From positions 1-15,123 of the forward strand of contig DAIQOP010000080.1 in assembly GCA_036787815.1 (NCBI GenBank): a stretch of DNA of 15,123 bases, in the 5' to 3' direction. Shown here piece after piece: positions 1 through 9,518 of this stretch. The translations under genes were made by a program, and so were the position numbers. Positions within the stretch are counted from its first letter, which is position 1, and each line of letters starts with the position of its first letter. This DNA comes from DATBAK01 sp036787815. GTDB lineage: Bacteria > Actinomycetota > Acidimicrobiia > IMCC26256 > PALSA-610. Under the pieces are notes generated by a model, which worked only from the letters and a program-made list of their open reading frames with translations, was not told the DNA's origin and did no database searches.

Positions 1-2573
<2,573 letters not shown>

Positions 2574-2574
<1 letters not shown>

Positions 2575-3017
2575 CAGCGGATCACCTCGACCGGCACGAA
2601 CATTCCGCCGCGGTAGTGCCCTTCGAGGTTGCAGAAGAGCACGTAGCGCCCGGGATCGAGGCGCAGCGTGAGCTCACGCGTCGCGCCGAGCCGGATCTTG
2701 CCGAGGAAGCCGACGGGGTGGAGCAGCTTCGAATCCTCGTCGACGGTGATGTCGTCGGCGCGCAGGGGCAACGCGTCGGCGGCAGCCGAGGTGCGATCGA
2801 CGAGGAACTCGTGTGTCGACGGGCCGCTGTTCGCCACCCGGAAGGTCACCAGGCCCGCGTGCACGGTCGTGACCTGCGCCGTGATGGCGAAGTCCTTCTC
2901 GTGGACGTCGACGACGTTCCCGCGCGGCGCGGCGTCGCCACGCGAGCATCCCGAGGTCGAGGCGGCGGCCAACAACACCATCGCCGCGAGGCCGAGGACC
3001 GCGCGAAGTTGTCGCAT
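2574..3017 (-). CDS. Cupredoxin-like lipoprotein with intact type-1 copper site
   Basis: Predicted exported copper protein, probably for electron transfer or copper/redox sensing at the membrane. From ATG at 3017 it has 147 residues: a basic start (MRQLR), a hydrophobic segment and a lipobox-like STSGC, so lipid anchoring at that Cys is likely. The C-terminal part shows the type-1 copper ligand pattern: His in STHEF, then Cys-x4-His-x4-Met in CNLEGHYRGGM, as in plastocyanin/azurin-type folds. In-frame GTG (3038) and TTG (3047) starts exist, but ATG 3017 gives the most typical signal peptide; none has a strong ribosome site. The stop overlaps the ATG of the hybrid kinase (TGATG), so the two form an operon and the copper protein may act with the sensor, which is inference. 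Blue-copper function rests on ligand spacing only. Confidence 0.85.
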
Positions 3018-3124
3018 CGCCCGCCCAGGTGAATTCACGCGACCCAAATCGGCAGGTCGTGGTACCCGCTTGAGGCATCGGGGCCGGGTCGCTGCCTCCG
3101 AGGGTTTCGCCTACGGTTCGGGCC

Positions 3125-4603
3125 ATGAGCGACGCCGCAGCGGGGGGCGCGACGCCGCGAACGCGAGCGGCCGTCGCCGGGTGCACGGCGATCGCCCTGG
3201 GGCTGGGCCTCTACCACCTGCGCCGCCGCAGCTTCTGGCAGGACGAGGGATTCACGTGGTCGACCGTCGATCGCGGCTTCCCGGCGCTGCTCCGGGTGCT
3301 GGTCCGGCACGAGGGCTACCAGATCCTGCACGCGCTGATCGAGTGGCCGACGAACGGGATCTCGAGCACCGTCGAAGGCCTGCGCCTGCCGTCGGCCCTC
3401 GCGTTCGCGGCCGCGGTGCCCGCGGTCTGGCTCACCGGACGGCGACTCTTCGACGAGCGCACGGGCGTGATCGCCGCGTTGCTGTTCGCCGTCAACGGTG
3501 GAGTGCTGTCGTACGCGCAGGAAGCGCGGGGCTACATGCTCGCCACGACGCTCGCGGCCTACGCGGGTGCGCTCCTCGCGCAGTACGTGCTGGCGCCCCG
3601 CAAGTGGAGCCGAGCCGGTTGGATCGCGCTGAGCGTGCTGACGATCTACGCCCACGGGTTCGCGGTGCTCGCGATCGCGGCACAGGTCCTCGCGCTCTGG
3701 TTCCTTCCCGCGGCCCGACGCCGGGAGTTGCACTGGGTCCGCGGCGGCGCGCTCGTCGCGCTGCTCGCGGCGCCCGCGCTGCTCGCGCCGATCTACCAGA
3801 TCAACAGCGGCGAGATCGCGTTCATCACCAAGCCCGGAGTGCACACGATCGCGGTGTTCGGCTGGTTCATCACCGGGCGCACGTGGACTGCGGTGCCGCC
3901 GTACGTGATCGGTGTCGTGCTCACGGCGCTGGCGGCGATCACCGTCTGGCGGAAGGAGCTGCACTCGATCGATGCCTTCCGGTACGCGCTCGTGTTCCTC
4001 TGGCTCGTCGTCCCGACGTTCGTCTTGATGGGCGTGTCGTACGTTCGCCCGATCTGGATCGACCGCTACGCCCTCTGGAGCACGGGCGCGCTGGCGGTGG
4101 TGTGCGCGTACGGCCTCACCCGGCTCGCGCAGGGGCGCGTGCTCGCCGCCGTGGTGCTCGTGGTCGCGCTCCTGGGTGCGCGCGGCGTGGCCGACTGGTA
4201 CCGCGAACCGCCCTACGAGGACTACGCGGCGGCGACCGCGCAGCTCATCCCGCAGATGCAGACCGGCGACGCCGTCATCTTCAGCCCCGACGAAGCCCGC
4301 ATCCCTGCCGAGTTCTACCTGCGGCGCGTCACCACACGACTCAGCCTCGTGCCGCTGTTCCCGGCCGTGCCCTGGGGGGCGTTCAAGACGGGGCAGCAGC
4401 GTGTCGTCGACTTCGACTCGCGCACCGTGGCCCGCGCCCACGCGGCCCGGTACCCCCGGATCTGGCTGATCGCGTTCGGGGTGCACACCCGGCTCGTGGG
4501 GCGCATCGCGGCGCTGACGCGCGAGTACCGCGTGGCGGGCGACCACACTTACCACGGCGGACTCGAAGTCGTACTGCTGCGGGCCCGCCCGCCCGCGAGC
4601 TGA
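3125..4603 (+). CDS. GT-C fold membrane glycosyltransferase, family 39 / ArnT-like
   Basis: Polytopic membrane protein of 492 residues, likely transferring a sugar from a polyprenyl-phosphate donor to an acceptor outside the membrane. The first transmembrane helix is followed by SFWQDEGFTW with the acidic pair Asp40-Glu41, the place where GT-39/PMT_2-type enzymes carry catalytic acidic residues. AQEARGYML at 131-139 matches the QEAR-containing loop common in this group. Many hydrophobic helices follow to about residue 355, then a soluble C-terminal domain. ATG at 3125 is the first sensible start; the ribosome site is weak. The next gene starts 10 bases after the stop, so the pair is probably co-transcribed. 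Acceptor and donor cannot be read from sequence. Confidence 0.85.
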   Translation: MSDAAAGGATPRTRAAVAGCTAIALGLGLYHLRRRSFWQDEGFTWSTVDRGFPALLRVLVRHEGYQILHALIEWPTNGISSTVEGLRLPSALAFAAAVPAVWLTGRRLFDERTGVIAALLFAVNGGVLSYAQEARGYMLATTLAAYAGALLAQYVLAPRKWSRAGWIALSVLTIYAHGFAVLAIAAQVLALWFLPAARRRELHWVRGGALVALLAAPALLAPIYQINSGEIAFITKPGVHTIAVFGWFITGRTWTAVPPYVIGVVLTALAAITVWRKELHSIDAFRYALVFLWLVVPTFVLMGVSYVRPIWIDRYALWSTGALAVVCAYGLTRLAQGRVLAAVVLVVALLGARGVADWYREPPYEDYAAATAQLIPQMQTGDAVIFSPDEARIPAEFYLRRVTTRLSLVPLFPAVPWGAFKTGQQRVVDFDSRTVARAHAARYPRIWLIAFGVHTRLVGRIAALTREYRVAGDHTYHGGLEVVLLRARPPAS

Positions 4604-4613
4604 TCGGAGCGCC

Positions 4614-6047
4614 ATGAGGTCTCGCCGACACGGTTCGGTGTTGCGTCCGTTCACCGGGATCGCACTGGTCTGCGCGCTCGGCGTCTCGCTCGTGGCCGCG
4701 CCCGCGAACGTGGGTGCGGCGGCCAAGACCGACTGGGACACGTACGGCTTCGATCTGCACCGCAGCGGCGAGAACACCGCGGAGCGGGCGATCGGGGTGG
4801 CCGACGTCGGCGGACTGCACCTGCTCTGGTCGACGCTCGTCGGCGGTGCGCTCACCGGCCAGCCGATGGTGGCCGCGGGCGTCGTGATCGGTTCGAAGGC
4901 TCACGACGTGGTCTATCTCGGGAGCGAGCAGGGCCACTTCGCCGCGGTCGACGAGCACACCGGTGCGGTCCTCTGGGAGCATGCACTGCGAACGGTGACG
5001 ATCCCGGGTTGCTTCGATGCCCCCAACAGCGAGTTCGGCATCGGCGGAGCCGCGACCGTGGACCGCGCGTCGAACACCGTCTTCATCGCGGCGGGCGACG
5101 GAGCCGTGCACGCGTACGACCTCGCGAGCGGCGCCGAACGGGCGGGTTGGCCGGTGAAGTTCTTCGACCCGCGGCGCCTGCACTCCTACGGAGGGATCAC
5201 GGCCGATCCGTCGTTCGCCAGCCTCTACGTGCAGGCGGCGAGTCACTGCGACTTCACGCCGTACCACGGCAGTCTCACCAAGATCGACGTTGCGTCGCAC
5301 TCGGTCGTGAAGGTGTTCAAGCCGACGGGCAAGGTGAGCGGCGGCGGTATGTGGGGCCCCGGCGGTGCGTCGTACGACGCGGCGACGAACCGGATCTACA
5401 CCGCGACCGGCAACGCGATCACGAGCCCCGAGTCGTACAAGTACGCCAACCACGTCGTGGAGCTGGACCCGAACCTCGCGGTCGTCGGCTCGAACTACCC
5501 GGGCCTCACGGGTGGCGACGTCGATTTCGGTGCCACGCCGATCCTGTACCAGGCGCCGGGATGCCCGGCCCAGCTCGCGGTGAAGAACAAGTCGGGCATC
5601 GTCGTCGTGTACACGCAGGATGCCGTGTCTGCCGGGCCGACGCAGCGCATCCAGGTCGCGAGCGTCGACGACCAGAACTTCAACGGCATCCCGGCGTATT
5701 CGGCGTCGCGGCACATGCTCTACATCGGCAGCTCGTCCGACAGCAGCCCGTACCAGCACGGCATGATCGCGTTCACGGTCGGGAGCGACTGCCAGCTCAC
5801 GCTCGCGTGGAACACGGTCGTGGGCCCGAACCGCACGTCGGTCTCGCCCCCGACCATCGCCCACGGCGTCGTGTTCTACGGCGACGGCACCGGCACGACC
5901 GAGTACGCGTTCAACGCCGTCACCGGCAAGCAGCTCTGGTCGAGCGGATCACTGATCACCGGTGACACCTTCGGCGCGCCGACCGTGGTGAACGGCACGC
6001 TGCTCGTCCCCGCGTGGGACGGCCGCCTCTACGCGTTCGGACCCTGA
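4614..6047 (+). CDS. Secreted PQQ-type beta-propeller repeat protein
   Basis: 477-residue exported protein. An N-terminal basic region and hydrophobic core (about 14-30) end in AAA near residue 37, a good signal-peptidase site. The mature start, DWDTYGFDLHRSGEN, is the usual opening of PQQ-binding-like (WD40-like) beta-propellers and resembles polyvinyl-alcohol-dehydrogenase-type proteins. Repeating blade motifs appear: VYLGSEQGHFAAVDEHTGAV, GDGAVHAYDLASGAE, TEYAFNAVTGKQLW and WDGRLYAFGP at the C-terminus, with Gly-Ala/Gly-x-Leu turns between. There is no haem c motif (CxxCH), so electron transfer through a fused cytochrome is excluded. Four spaced Cys could form disulfides. A GGAG ribosome site (4606-4609) sits at correct distance from ATG 4614. 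It may be an enzyme or only a structural or binding propeller; substrate unknown. Confidence 0.85.
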   Translation: MRSRRHGSVLRPFTGIALVCALGVSLVAAPANVGAAAKTDWDTYGFDLHRSGENTAERAIGVADVGGLHLLWSTLVGGALTGQPMVAAGVVIGSKAHDVVYLGSEQGHFAAVDEHTGAVLWEHALRTVTIPGCFDAPNSEFGIGGAATVDRASNTVFIAAGDGAVHAYDLASGAERAGWPVKFFDPRRLHSYGGITADPSFASLYVQAASHCDFTPYHGSLTKIDVASHSVVKVFKPTGKVSGGGMWGPGGASYDAATNRIYTATGNAITSPESYKYANHVVELDPNLAVVGSNYPGLTGGDVDFGATPILYQAPGCPAQLAVKNKSGIVVVYTQDAVSAGPTQRIQVASVDDQNFNGIPAYSASRHMLYIGSSSDSSPYQHGMIAFTVGSDCQLTLAWNTVVGPNRTSVSPPTIAHGVVFYGDGTGTTEYAFNAVTGKQLWSSGSLITGDTFGAPTVVNGTLLVPAWDGRLYAFGP

Positions 6048-6094
6048 CCGGGCCGCGGGCTCGCGCTCCCCAGCGGCGAGTCGGCGCACACGGT

Positions 6095-6700
6095 TCAGCT
6101 ACCGATCTCGACGACCAGGTCGGCCGCGTCGCGCACGACCGGATCGTGCGTCACGAGCACGGCCGCCGTCCCCGCTGCGACGCGACGCTGGATCGCCGCG
6201 AGCACCAACGCGCGGGCGTCGTCGTCGAGGTGGCTCGTCGGCTCGTCGGCGAGCAGCACACGAGGCCCGCCCACGAGCGCGCGAGCGAGCGCGACCCGCT
6301 GGCGCTGGCCCGCCGACATCTCGCCGACGAACCGCGTCGCGAGATCGCGCAGGCCGAGCTCGCCGAGCGTGGCCGTGGCGGCCGCCTCCGCTTCGCGGCG
6401 CGGCCCACCGGTGAGGCGCAGGGGCGCGGCGACGTTCTCGAGCGCGGTCAGCTCGTCGAGGAGCCCGAGCGTCTGGGGCACCACCGCGGTCTCGCTCCAC
6501 GCGTCGGCGACACCGGCGATCGTGCCGGAGTCTGGCGGGGTGAAGCCCGCGAGGAGCGAGAGGAGCGTGGTCTTGCCCGATCCGGATCGACCGACCACCG
6601 CGACCAGGCGCCCGGCTTCGATGTGCAACGACAGGTTCTCGAGCACCGGCCGGGAGCCGTAACCCTTCGTGACCCCGCGGACGTCGACGACGGTGCTCAC
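6095..6700 (-). CDS. ABC transporter ATP-binding protein (complete)
   Basis: 201-residue nucleotide-binding subunit, at the short end for the MacB/LolD-type family. Walker A GRSGSGKTT (37-45), Q-loop Gln76, signature MSAGQRQR (128-135, a variant of LSGGQ), Walker B VLLADE (148-153), D-loop and H-loop His185 are all present, so it should be a working ATPase. The start is GTG at 6700. It overlaps the stop of an upstream reading frame in a GTGA arrangement, typical of translational coupling inside an ABC operon. It converges with the beta-propeller gene, 47 bases apart. The partner membrane subunit is not visible and was probably lost in the adjacent assembly gap. Substrate unknown. Confidence 0.93.
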   Translation of the reverse strand: MSTVVDVRGVTKGYGSRPVLENLSLHIEAGRLVAVVGRSGSGKTTLLSLLAGFTPPDSGTIAGVADAWSETAVVPQTLGLLDELTALENVAAPLRLTGGPRREAEAAATATLGELGLRDLATRFVGEMSAGQRQRVALARALVGGPRVLLADEPTSHLDDDARALVLAAIQRRVAAGTAAVLVTHDPVVRDAADLVVEIGS

Positions 6701-6721
6701 GCGACGCGCAGCCCGGCATCG
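6697..6721 (-). CDS. Last codons of an upstream gene, cut by the gap
   Basis: Reading from the gap toward the ATPase gene, the frame DAGLRVA-stop ends with TGA at 6699-6697 inside the GTGA overlap with the ATPase start. It is either the end of a permease or the end of the truncated ATPase on the other side of the gap. Seven residues are too few to decide. The overlap geometry is what supports it as a real gene end. Confidence 0.45.
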
Positions 6722-6731
6722 NNNNNNNNNN
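6722..6731. other. Assembly gap (10 N) inside the ABC transporter locus
   Basis: A second run of exactly ten N. On its left are the end of a gene and a complete ATPase; on its right is the C-terminal part of another ATPase. The true missing length is unknown and could hold a whole permease gene. Confidence 0.98.
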
Positions 6732-6794
6732 GCCCGAGACGGCCGCAGTGATCACCGGGGCGATCCGCCGAGCGGCGGATCGCGGCGTGTACAT
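6732..6794 (-). CDS. Possible start of an ABC permease, cut by the gap
   Basis: An ATG at 6794 opens a frame of 21 codons up to the gap: a short basic stretch (RSAARRIAP) followed by the start of a hydrophobic run (VITAAVSG). Such an N-terminus is typical of FtsX-type permeases paired with ATPases of this kind. It overlaps the tail of the truncated ATPase frame, which is longer overlap than usual, so this remains tentative. It could also be only an alternative frame. Confidence 0.3.
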
Positions 6795-7005
6795 CCGGCT
6801 CGCCTACAACGTCGACCACGCGCGGGTCGTGCGACGCGACGAGCACCGCGCGGTCCCGCGCGTGCCCGGAGAGGTACTCGACCACGGCGCTGCTCGTGCG
6901 ACCGTCGAGCTCGGCCGTTGGCTCGTCGAGGATCACGAGGCGCGGTGATCCGAGCAACGCCAAGGCGATCGCGAGGCGCCCGGACCACAGGCGGCCGCGC
7001 GGGGG
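6732..7005 (-). pseudogene. Truncated ABC transporter ATPase (C-terminal part only)
   Basis: The frame RLAIALALLGSPRLVILDEP, with Walker B LVILDE, D-loop AELDG and H-loop ASHD, is clearly the C-terminal part of an ABC ATPase distinct from the neighbouring complete one. Upstream of about 7005 the same frame gives proline- and tryptophan-rich residues with no Walker A, Q-loop or recognisable LSGGQ signature, and other frames do not supply them. The remainder runs into the ten-N gap still open. If the gap really is ten bases, the frame continues to DAGLRVA-stop. Either the gene lost its 5' half by deletion or two sequences were wrongly joined near 6990-7010. As it stands it cannot bind ATP. Confidence 0.75.
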
Positions 7006-7135
7006 CGGGTGGTTGCACGGCGGCCACGATGCCCCATCGCGTCCCCAGCGGGCCACCCCCTACGATTCGCGCGTCCCGGTGGCTACCCTTGCACGCGTGT
7101 GACGGAGGCGGCTCCGGCCCGCTCCATCCTCATGG

Positions 7136-7164
7136 TTGACGGATCGTGCCAGAATCACTACTCT
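7136..7164 (+). promoter_or_regulatory. Sigma-70-type promoter for the small secreted protein
   Basis: TTGACG (7136-7141) and TACTCT (7159-7164) are separated by 17 bases, matching the housekeeping -35/-10 layout (five of six and three of six consensus bases). Transcription would begin near 7170, just before the SD site at 7187-7191. The stretch from about 7006 to this promoter holds no other feature I can support. Confidence 0.6.
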
Positions 7165-7196
7165 CCGTGAGTATCGGGATGTCCTGGGAGGGCATG

Positions 7197-7586
7197 ATGA
7201 GACGACTCGCCGCGTGGTTGATCGGGCCGCTCATGCTGTCGAGCGCCGTGTTCACGGCTGCGCCGGCCGTCGCATCCACCGCCAGCCCGTCGCTGCGCGC
7301 CAGCGTGGTCGCCGGGAACTACACGCTCTACGGGAAGTACGGGACGAGCCAGACCTACATCTCGTACTCGCTCACGCTCTTCAAGGACCACACCGGCACC
7401 GACCACGTGAACGACACGATCGTGTGGTCGACGTCGGGCAAAGACCTCACGATGGTCTTCGACGGCGGTCTCTGGACGTACCTCGGTCACAAGACCAAGA
7501 CCGGGTTCAACAACCTGGCCAACCCGGGAACGCTGTCGAACATCAACGGCGGCACCGGCCTCTGGTACGCCGTCAAGCTCCCGTAG
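7197..7586 (+). CDS. Small secreted protein of unknown function
   Basis: 129 residues from ATG 7197. This start is chosen because GGAGG (7187-7191) lies five bases upstream and the promoter start point near 7170 excludes the in-frame GTG at 7146; ATG 7194 is possible but too close to the SD. MRRLAAWLIG followed by a hydrophobic stretch and AVA-S near residue 26 is a clear Sec signal peptide. The mature part of about 100 residues is rich in Tyr, Thr, Gly and Ser, with alternating beta-strand-like patterns and two Gly-Leu-Trp-(Thr/Tyr) segments (GGLWTYLGH, GTGLWYAVKLP); there is no Cys. I do not recognise the family. It stands alone, with its own promoter. Confidence 0.75.
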   Translation: MRRLAAWLIGPLMLSSAVFTAAPAVASTASPSLRASVVAGNYTLYGKYGTSQTYISYSLTLFKDHTGTDHVNDTIVWSTSGKDLTMVFDGGLWTYLGHKTKTGFNNLANPGTLSNINGGTGLWYAVKLP

Positions 7587-7599
7587 CGCGCTCCCCCGC

Positions 7600-7615
7600 G
7601 ACGTTGTGACGTTGT
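7600..7615 (+). repeat. Tandem 8-bp direct repeat upstream of the Hsp20 gene
   Basis: GACGTTGT occurs twice head-to-tail (7600-7607 and 7608-7615), 67 bases before the Hsp20 start. It sits where a promoter or regulator site would be expected. It is not a CIRCE element and I do not recognise it as a known heat-shock operator; a chance repeat is possible. Confidence 0.35.
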
Positions 7616-7681
7616 TCTCTGTTCGGCCGCAGCCGCGCTGAACGACGATCGCGCGAGGAAGTCGAACGAAGGGAGGCCAGT

Positions 7682-8152
7682 ATGTCGAAGCATGCTCGGG
7701 CTGAGACGACCCCGGCGGTTCGCTCGCCGGAGTCGGGCGATCTGATCGATCGCTGGTTCGGCCAGCTGCCATGGCCTCGGCTGTGGCCCGAACTGCGTAA
7801 CACACTCGTCGGCGGGATCGACCTGATGAAGGTCGAGGAGTTCACCGAAGGCGACACGATGGTGGTCCGTGCCGAGATGCCGGGGATCGACCCCGACAAG
7901 GACGTGCAGATCACGGTGAACGACCACACGCTGCGCCTGTCGGCCGAGCGCCGCCAGGAGAGCAAGACCGAAGAGAACGGTGGTTACCGCAGCGAGTTCC
8001 ACTACGGGAGCTTCATGCGCACCGTCGCGCTGCCCGCCGGCGCCACGGACAAGGACGTCAAGGCGACCTACAAGGACGGCATCCTGGAAGTGCGTATCCC
8101 CATCGACCGCACCGAAGCCGCAGCAAAGACGGTTCCGATCCAGCGAGTCTGA
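7682..8152 (+). CDS. Small heat-shock protein, Hsp20 / alpha-crystallin family
   Basis: ATP-independent cytoplasmic chaperone that holds unfolding proteins. 156 residues, normal for the family. The alpha-crystallin domain spans about residues 48-142: it opens with the VEEFTEGDTMVVRAEMPGI pattern and ends in the signature A-x4-G-(I)-L-x4-P (Ala128 to Pro140). A C-terminal VPI (151-153) serves as the I/V-x-I/V motif that docks neighbouring subunits in oligomers. The start is firm: GGGAGG at 7671-7676 precedes ATG 7682. The DUF72 gene starts three bases after the stop, so the two are co-translated. Confidence 0.95.
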   Translation: MSKHARAETTPAVRSPESGDLIDRWFGQLPWPRLWPELRNTLVGGIDLMKVEEFTEGDTMVVRAEMPGIDPDKDVQITVNDHTLRLSAERRQESKTEENGGYRSEFHYGSFMRTVALPAGATDKDVKATYKDGILEVRIPIDRTEAAAKTVPIQRV

Positions 8153-8155
8153 CCC

Positions 8156-8947
8156 ATGGGTCCCGCGCGGCTCGACAACCGCGCGGGAACGGGACCGGGC
8201 CGCGTCGGGTCGCTGCGCGTGGGCACGTCGGGCTGGGTCTACCGCGATTGGCGTGGCGTGGTGTACCCGGCCGCGCTGGCGCAACGTGAATGGTTCGGGT
8301 ACTACGCCACGCTCTTCGACACCGTCGAGCTCAACAACACGTTCTACCGACTCCCCCCGGTCGAGACCGTGGAGAGCTGGGCGCGTCAGGCCCCGCCCGG
8401 ATTCGTCTACTCGCTCAAGCTCGGTTCGTTCGGCTCGCACCGCATGAAGTTGCGCGACGCGCAGTCGTGGTTGCCGAATCACGTCGATCGGGCGCAACGG
8501 CTCGGCGCGGCGCTCGGGCCGACGCTCGTGCAGCTGCCACCACGGTGGCACCGGAACGTCGATCGCCTCGACGAGTTCCTGACTGCTGCGCCGCGCTCCC
8601 TGCGATGGGCGGTCGAGCTCCGCGATCCGTCCTGGCTCCACGACGACGTGTACGACGTGCTTCGCCGTCACGAAGCCGCGCTCTGCCTGCACGACCTGCT
8701 CCCCGGCCTGCCGTGGATCCTCACGGCCGACTGGACGTACGTCCGGTTCCACGGCCCCGACGCGCTCGAAGAGAAGTATCACGGTCGGTACGGCGGCCGC
8801 GGTCTGGCACGCGCGGCCCGCCATCTCGCGCGGTGGCTCGAAGAAGGCCACGACGCATTCGCGTACTTCAACAACGACTACGAGGGCGATGCCGTGTTCG
8901 ACGCGCTGTGGCTCCAGCGCCGGCTCGGCGGGCGGCGCGACCGGTAG
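8156..8947 (+). CDS. DUF72 (YecE-like) family protein
   Basis: 263 residues, typical length for DUF72, a TIM-barrel-like family of unknown biochemical role. Family landmarks in order: RVGTSGWVYRDW (21-32), VELNNTFYRLP (58-67 region), SLKLGSFGSH in place of the usual K-x-TH stretch, LVQLPPRW (124-131), WAVELRDPSW (151-160), TYVRFHGP (194-201) and AYFNNDYEGDAVFDA (236-250). The first 18 residues before the conserved core look unstructured, so an internal start near residue 18 is possible. Only three bases separate it from the Hsp20 stop. The pairing suggests a stress-related role, which is inference. Confidence 0.92.
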   Translation: MGPARLDNRAGTGPGRVGSLRVGTSGWVYRDWRGVVYPAALAQREWFGYYATLFDTVELNNTFYRLPPVETVESWARQAPPGFVYSLKLGSFGSHRMKLRDAQSWLPNHVDRAQRLGAALGPTLVQLPPRWHRNVDRLDEFLTAAPRSLRWAVELRDPSWLHDDVYDVLRRHEAALCLHDLLPGLPWILTADWTYVRFHGPDALEEKYHGRYGGRGLARAARHLARWLEEGHDAFAYFNNDYEGDAVFDALWLQRRLGGRRDR

Positions 8948-8993
8948 GCCTCGAGACCTGGCCACGCCGACGCGGGCACGGCCTGCTTCACGT

Positions 8994-9398
8994 TCAGAGT
9001 TGGCGCCCGCATTTCGGGCAGAACGACGCCACGTAGGGCGGGAGCTCGTGCCCGCAGCTCCGGCAGAACCGGCCGCGTTCGCGAACGTCGCCTTGGGGCG
9101 CCGCTCCGGTCGGTGGTGGCAGCGGCGGCGGTACCGGCGGCGGTACCGGCATGCCGGCCGGCCACTGGTACTCGCCGGTCGGCGGCGGCGGCGGTGCGCT
9201 CGCCCTGCGCACCGCGCGGCTGCGCTGCCGCAGATAGAGCAGGCCGAAGAAGATCGCGACCAGCGCGACACCGAATCCCCACGCCACCGGCGAGAGCCGT
9301 CCGACTCTGATCCCGCGTTCCTCGAGCGCCTTCGCGTCCCGGTACGCCCAGATCCCGAGCCCGAGGGCGATCAGCGCTCCAATTTCCTGGCTCGACAC
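8994..9398 (-). CDS. Membrane protein with proline-rich linker and C-terminal zinc ribbon
   Basis: 134 residues from GTG 9398, preceded by GAGGAA nine bases upstream. Two hydrophobic segments (about 5-18 and 39-56) enclose a charged loop. A proline-rich linker (68-97) leads to a zinc ribbon with Cys112-x2-Cys115 and Cys127-x2-Cys130 (FCRSCG, FCPKCG). Small zinc-ribbon membrane proteins of this plan are common in actinobacteria and rarely characterised. The ribbon most likely faces the cytoplasm, given the basic residues after the second helix. It faces away from the next gene, with a shared 120-base upstream region. Function unknown. Confidence 0.8.
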   Translation of the reverse strand: MSSQEIGALIALGLGIWAYRDAKALEERGIRVGRLSPVAWGFGVALVAIFFGLLYLRQRSRAVRRASAPPPPPTGEYQWPAGMPVPPPVPPPLPPPTGAAPQGDVRERGRFCRSCGHELPPYVASFCPKCGRQL

Positions 9399-9518
9399 TC
9401 GTCACCGTTCCTCGGGGGGTCCTTCGATACTCCCGCGCCACCCCCAACCCGTCGAATCGCGGCGCTGGTTCCGGCACTGGTGCGTCAGCGGCCGTCACCC
9501 CTCGGTAGCCTCCGGTCG

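Noticed and set aside
3029..3038. Perfect palindrome GTGAATTCAC just upstream of the cupredoxin start as an operator
   Set aside because: Only 10 bp, contains one of the candidate start codons, and has no second copy nearby; chance cannot be excluded.
3035..5864. Long open frames on the minus strand opposite the glycosyltransferase and beta-propeller genes
   Set aside because: Low-complexity Arg/His/Asp-rich translations with no domain; the plus-strand genes have clear membrane, signal-peptide and repeat features.
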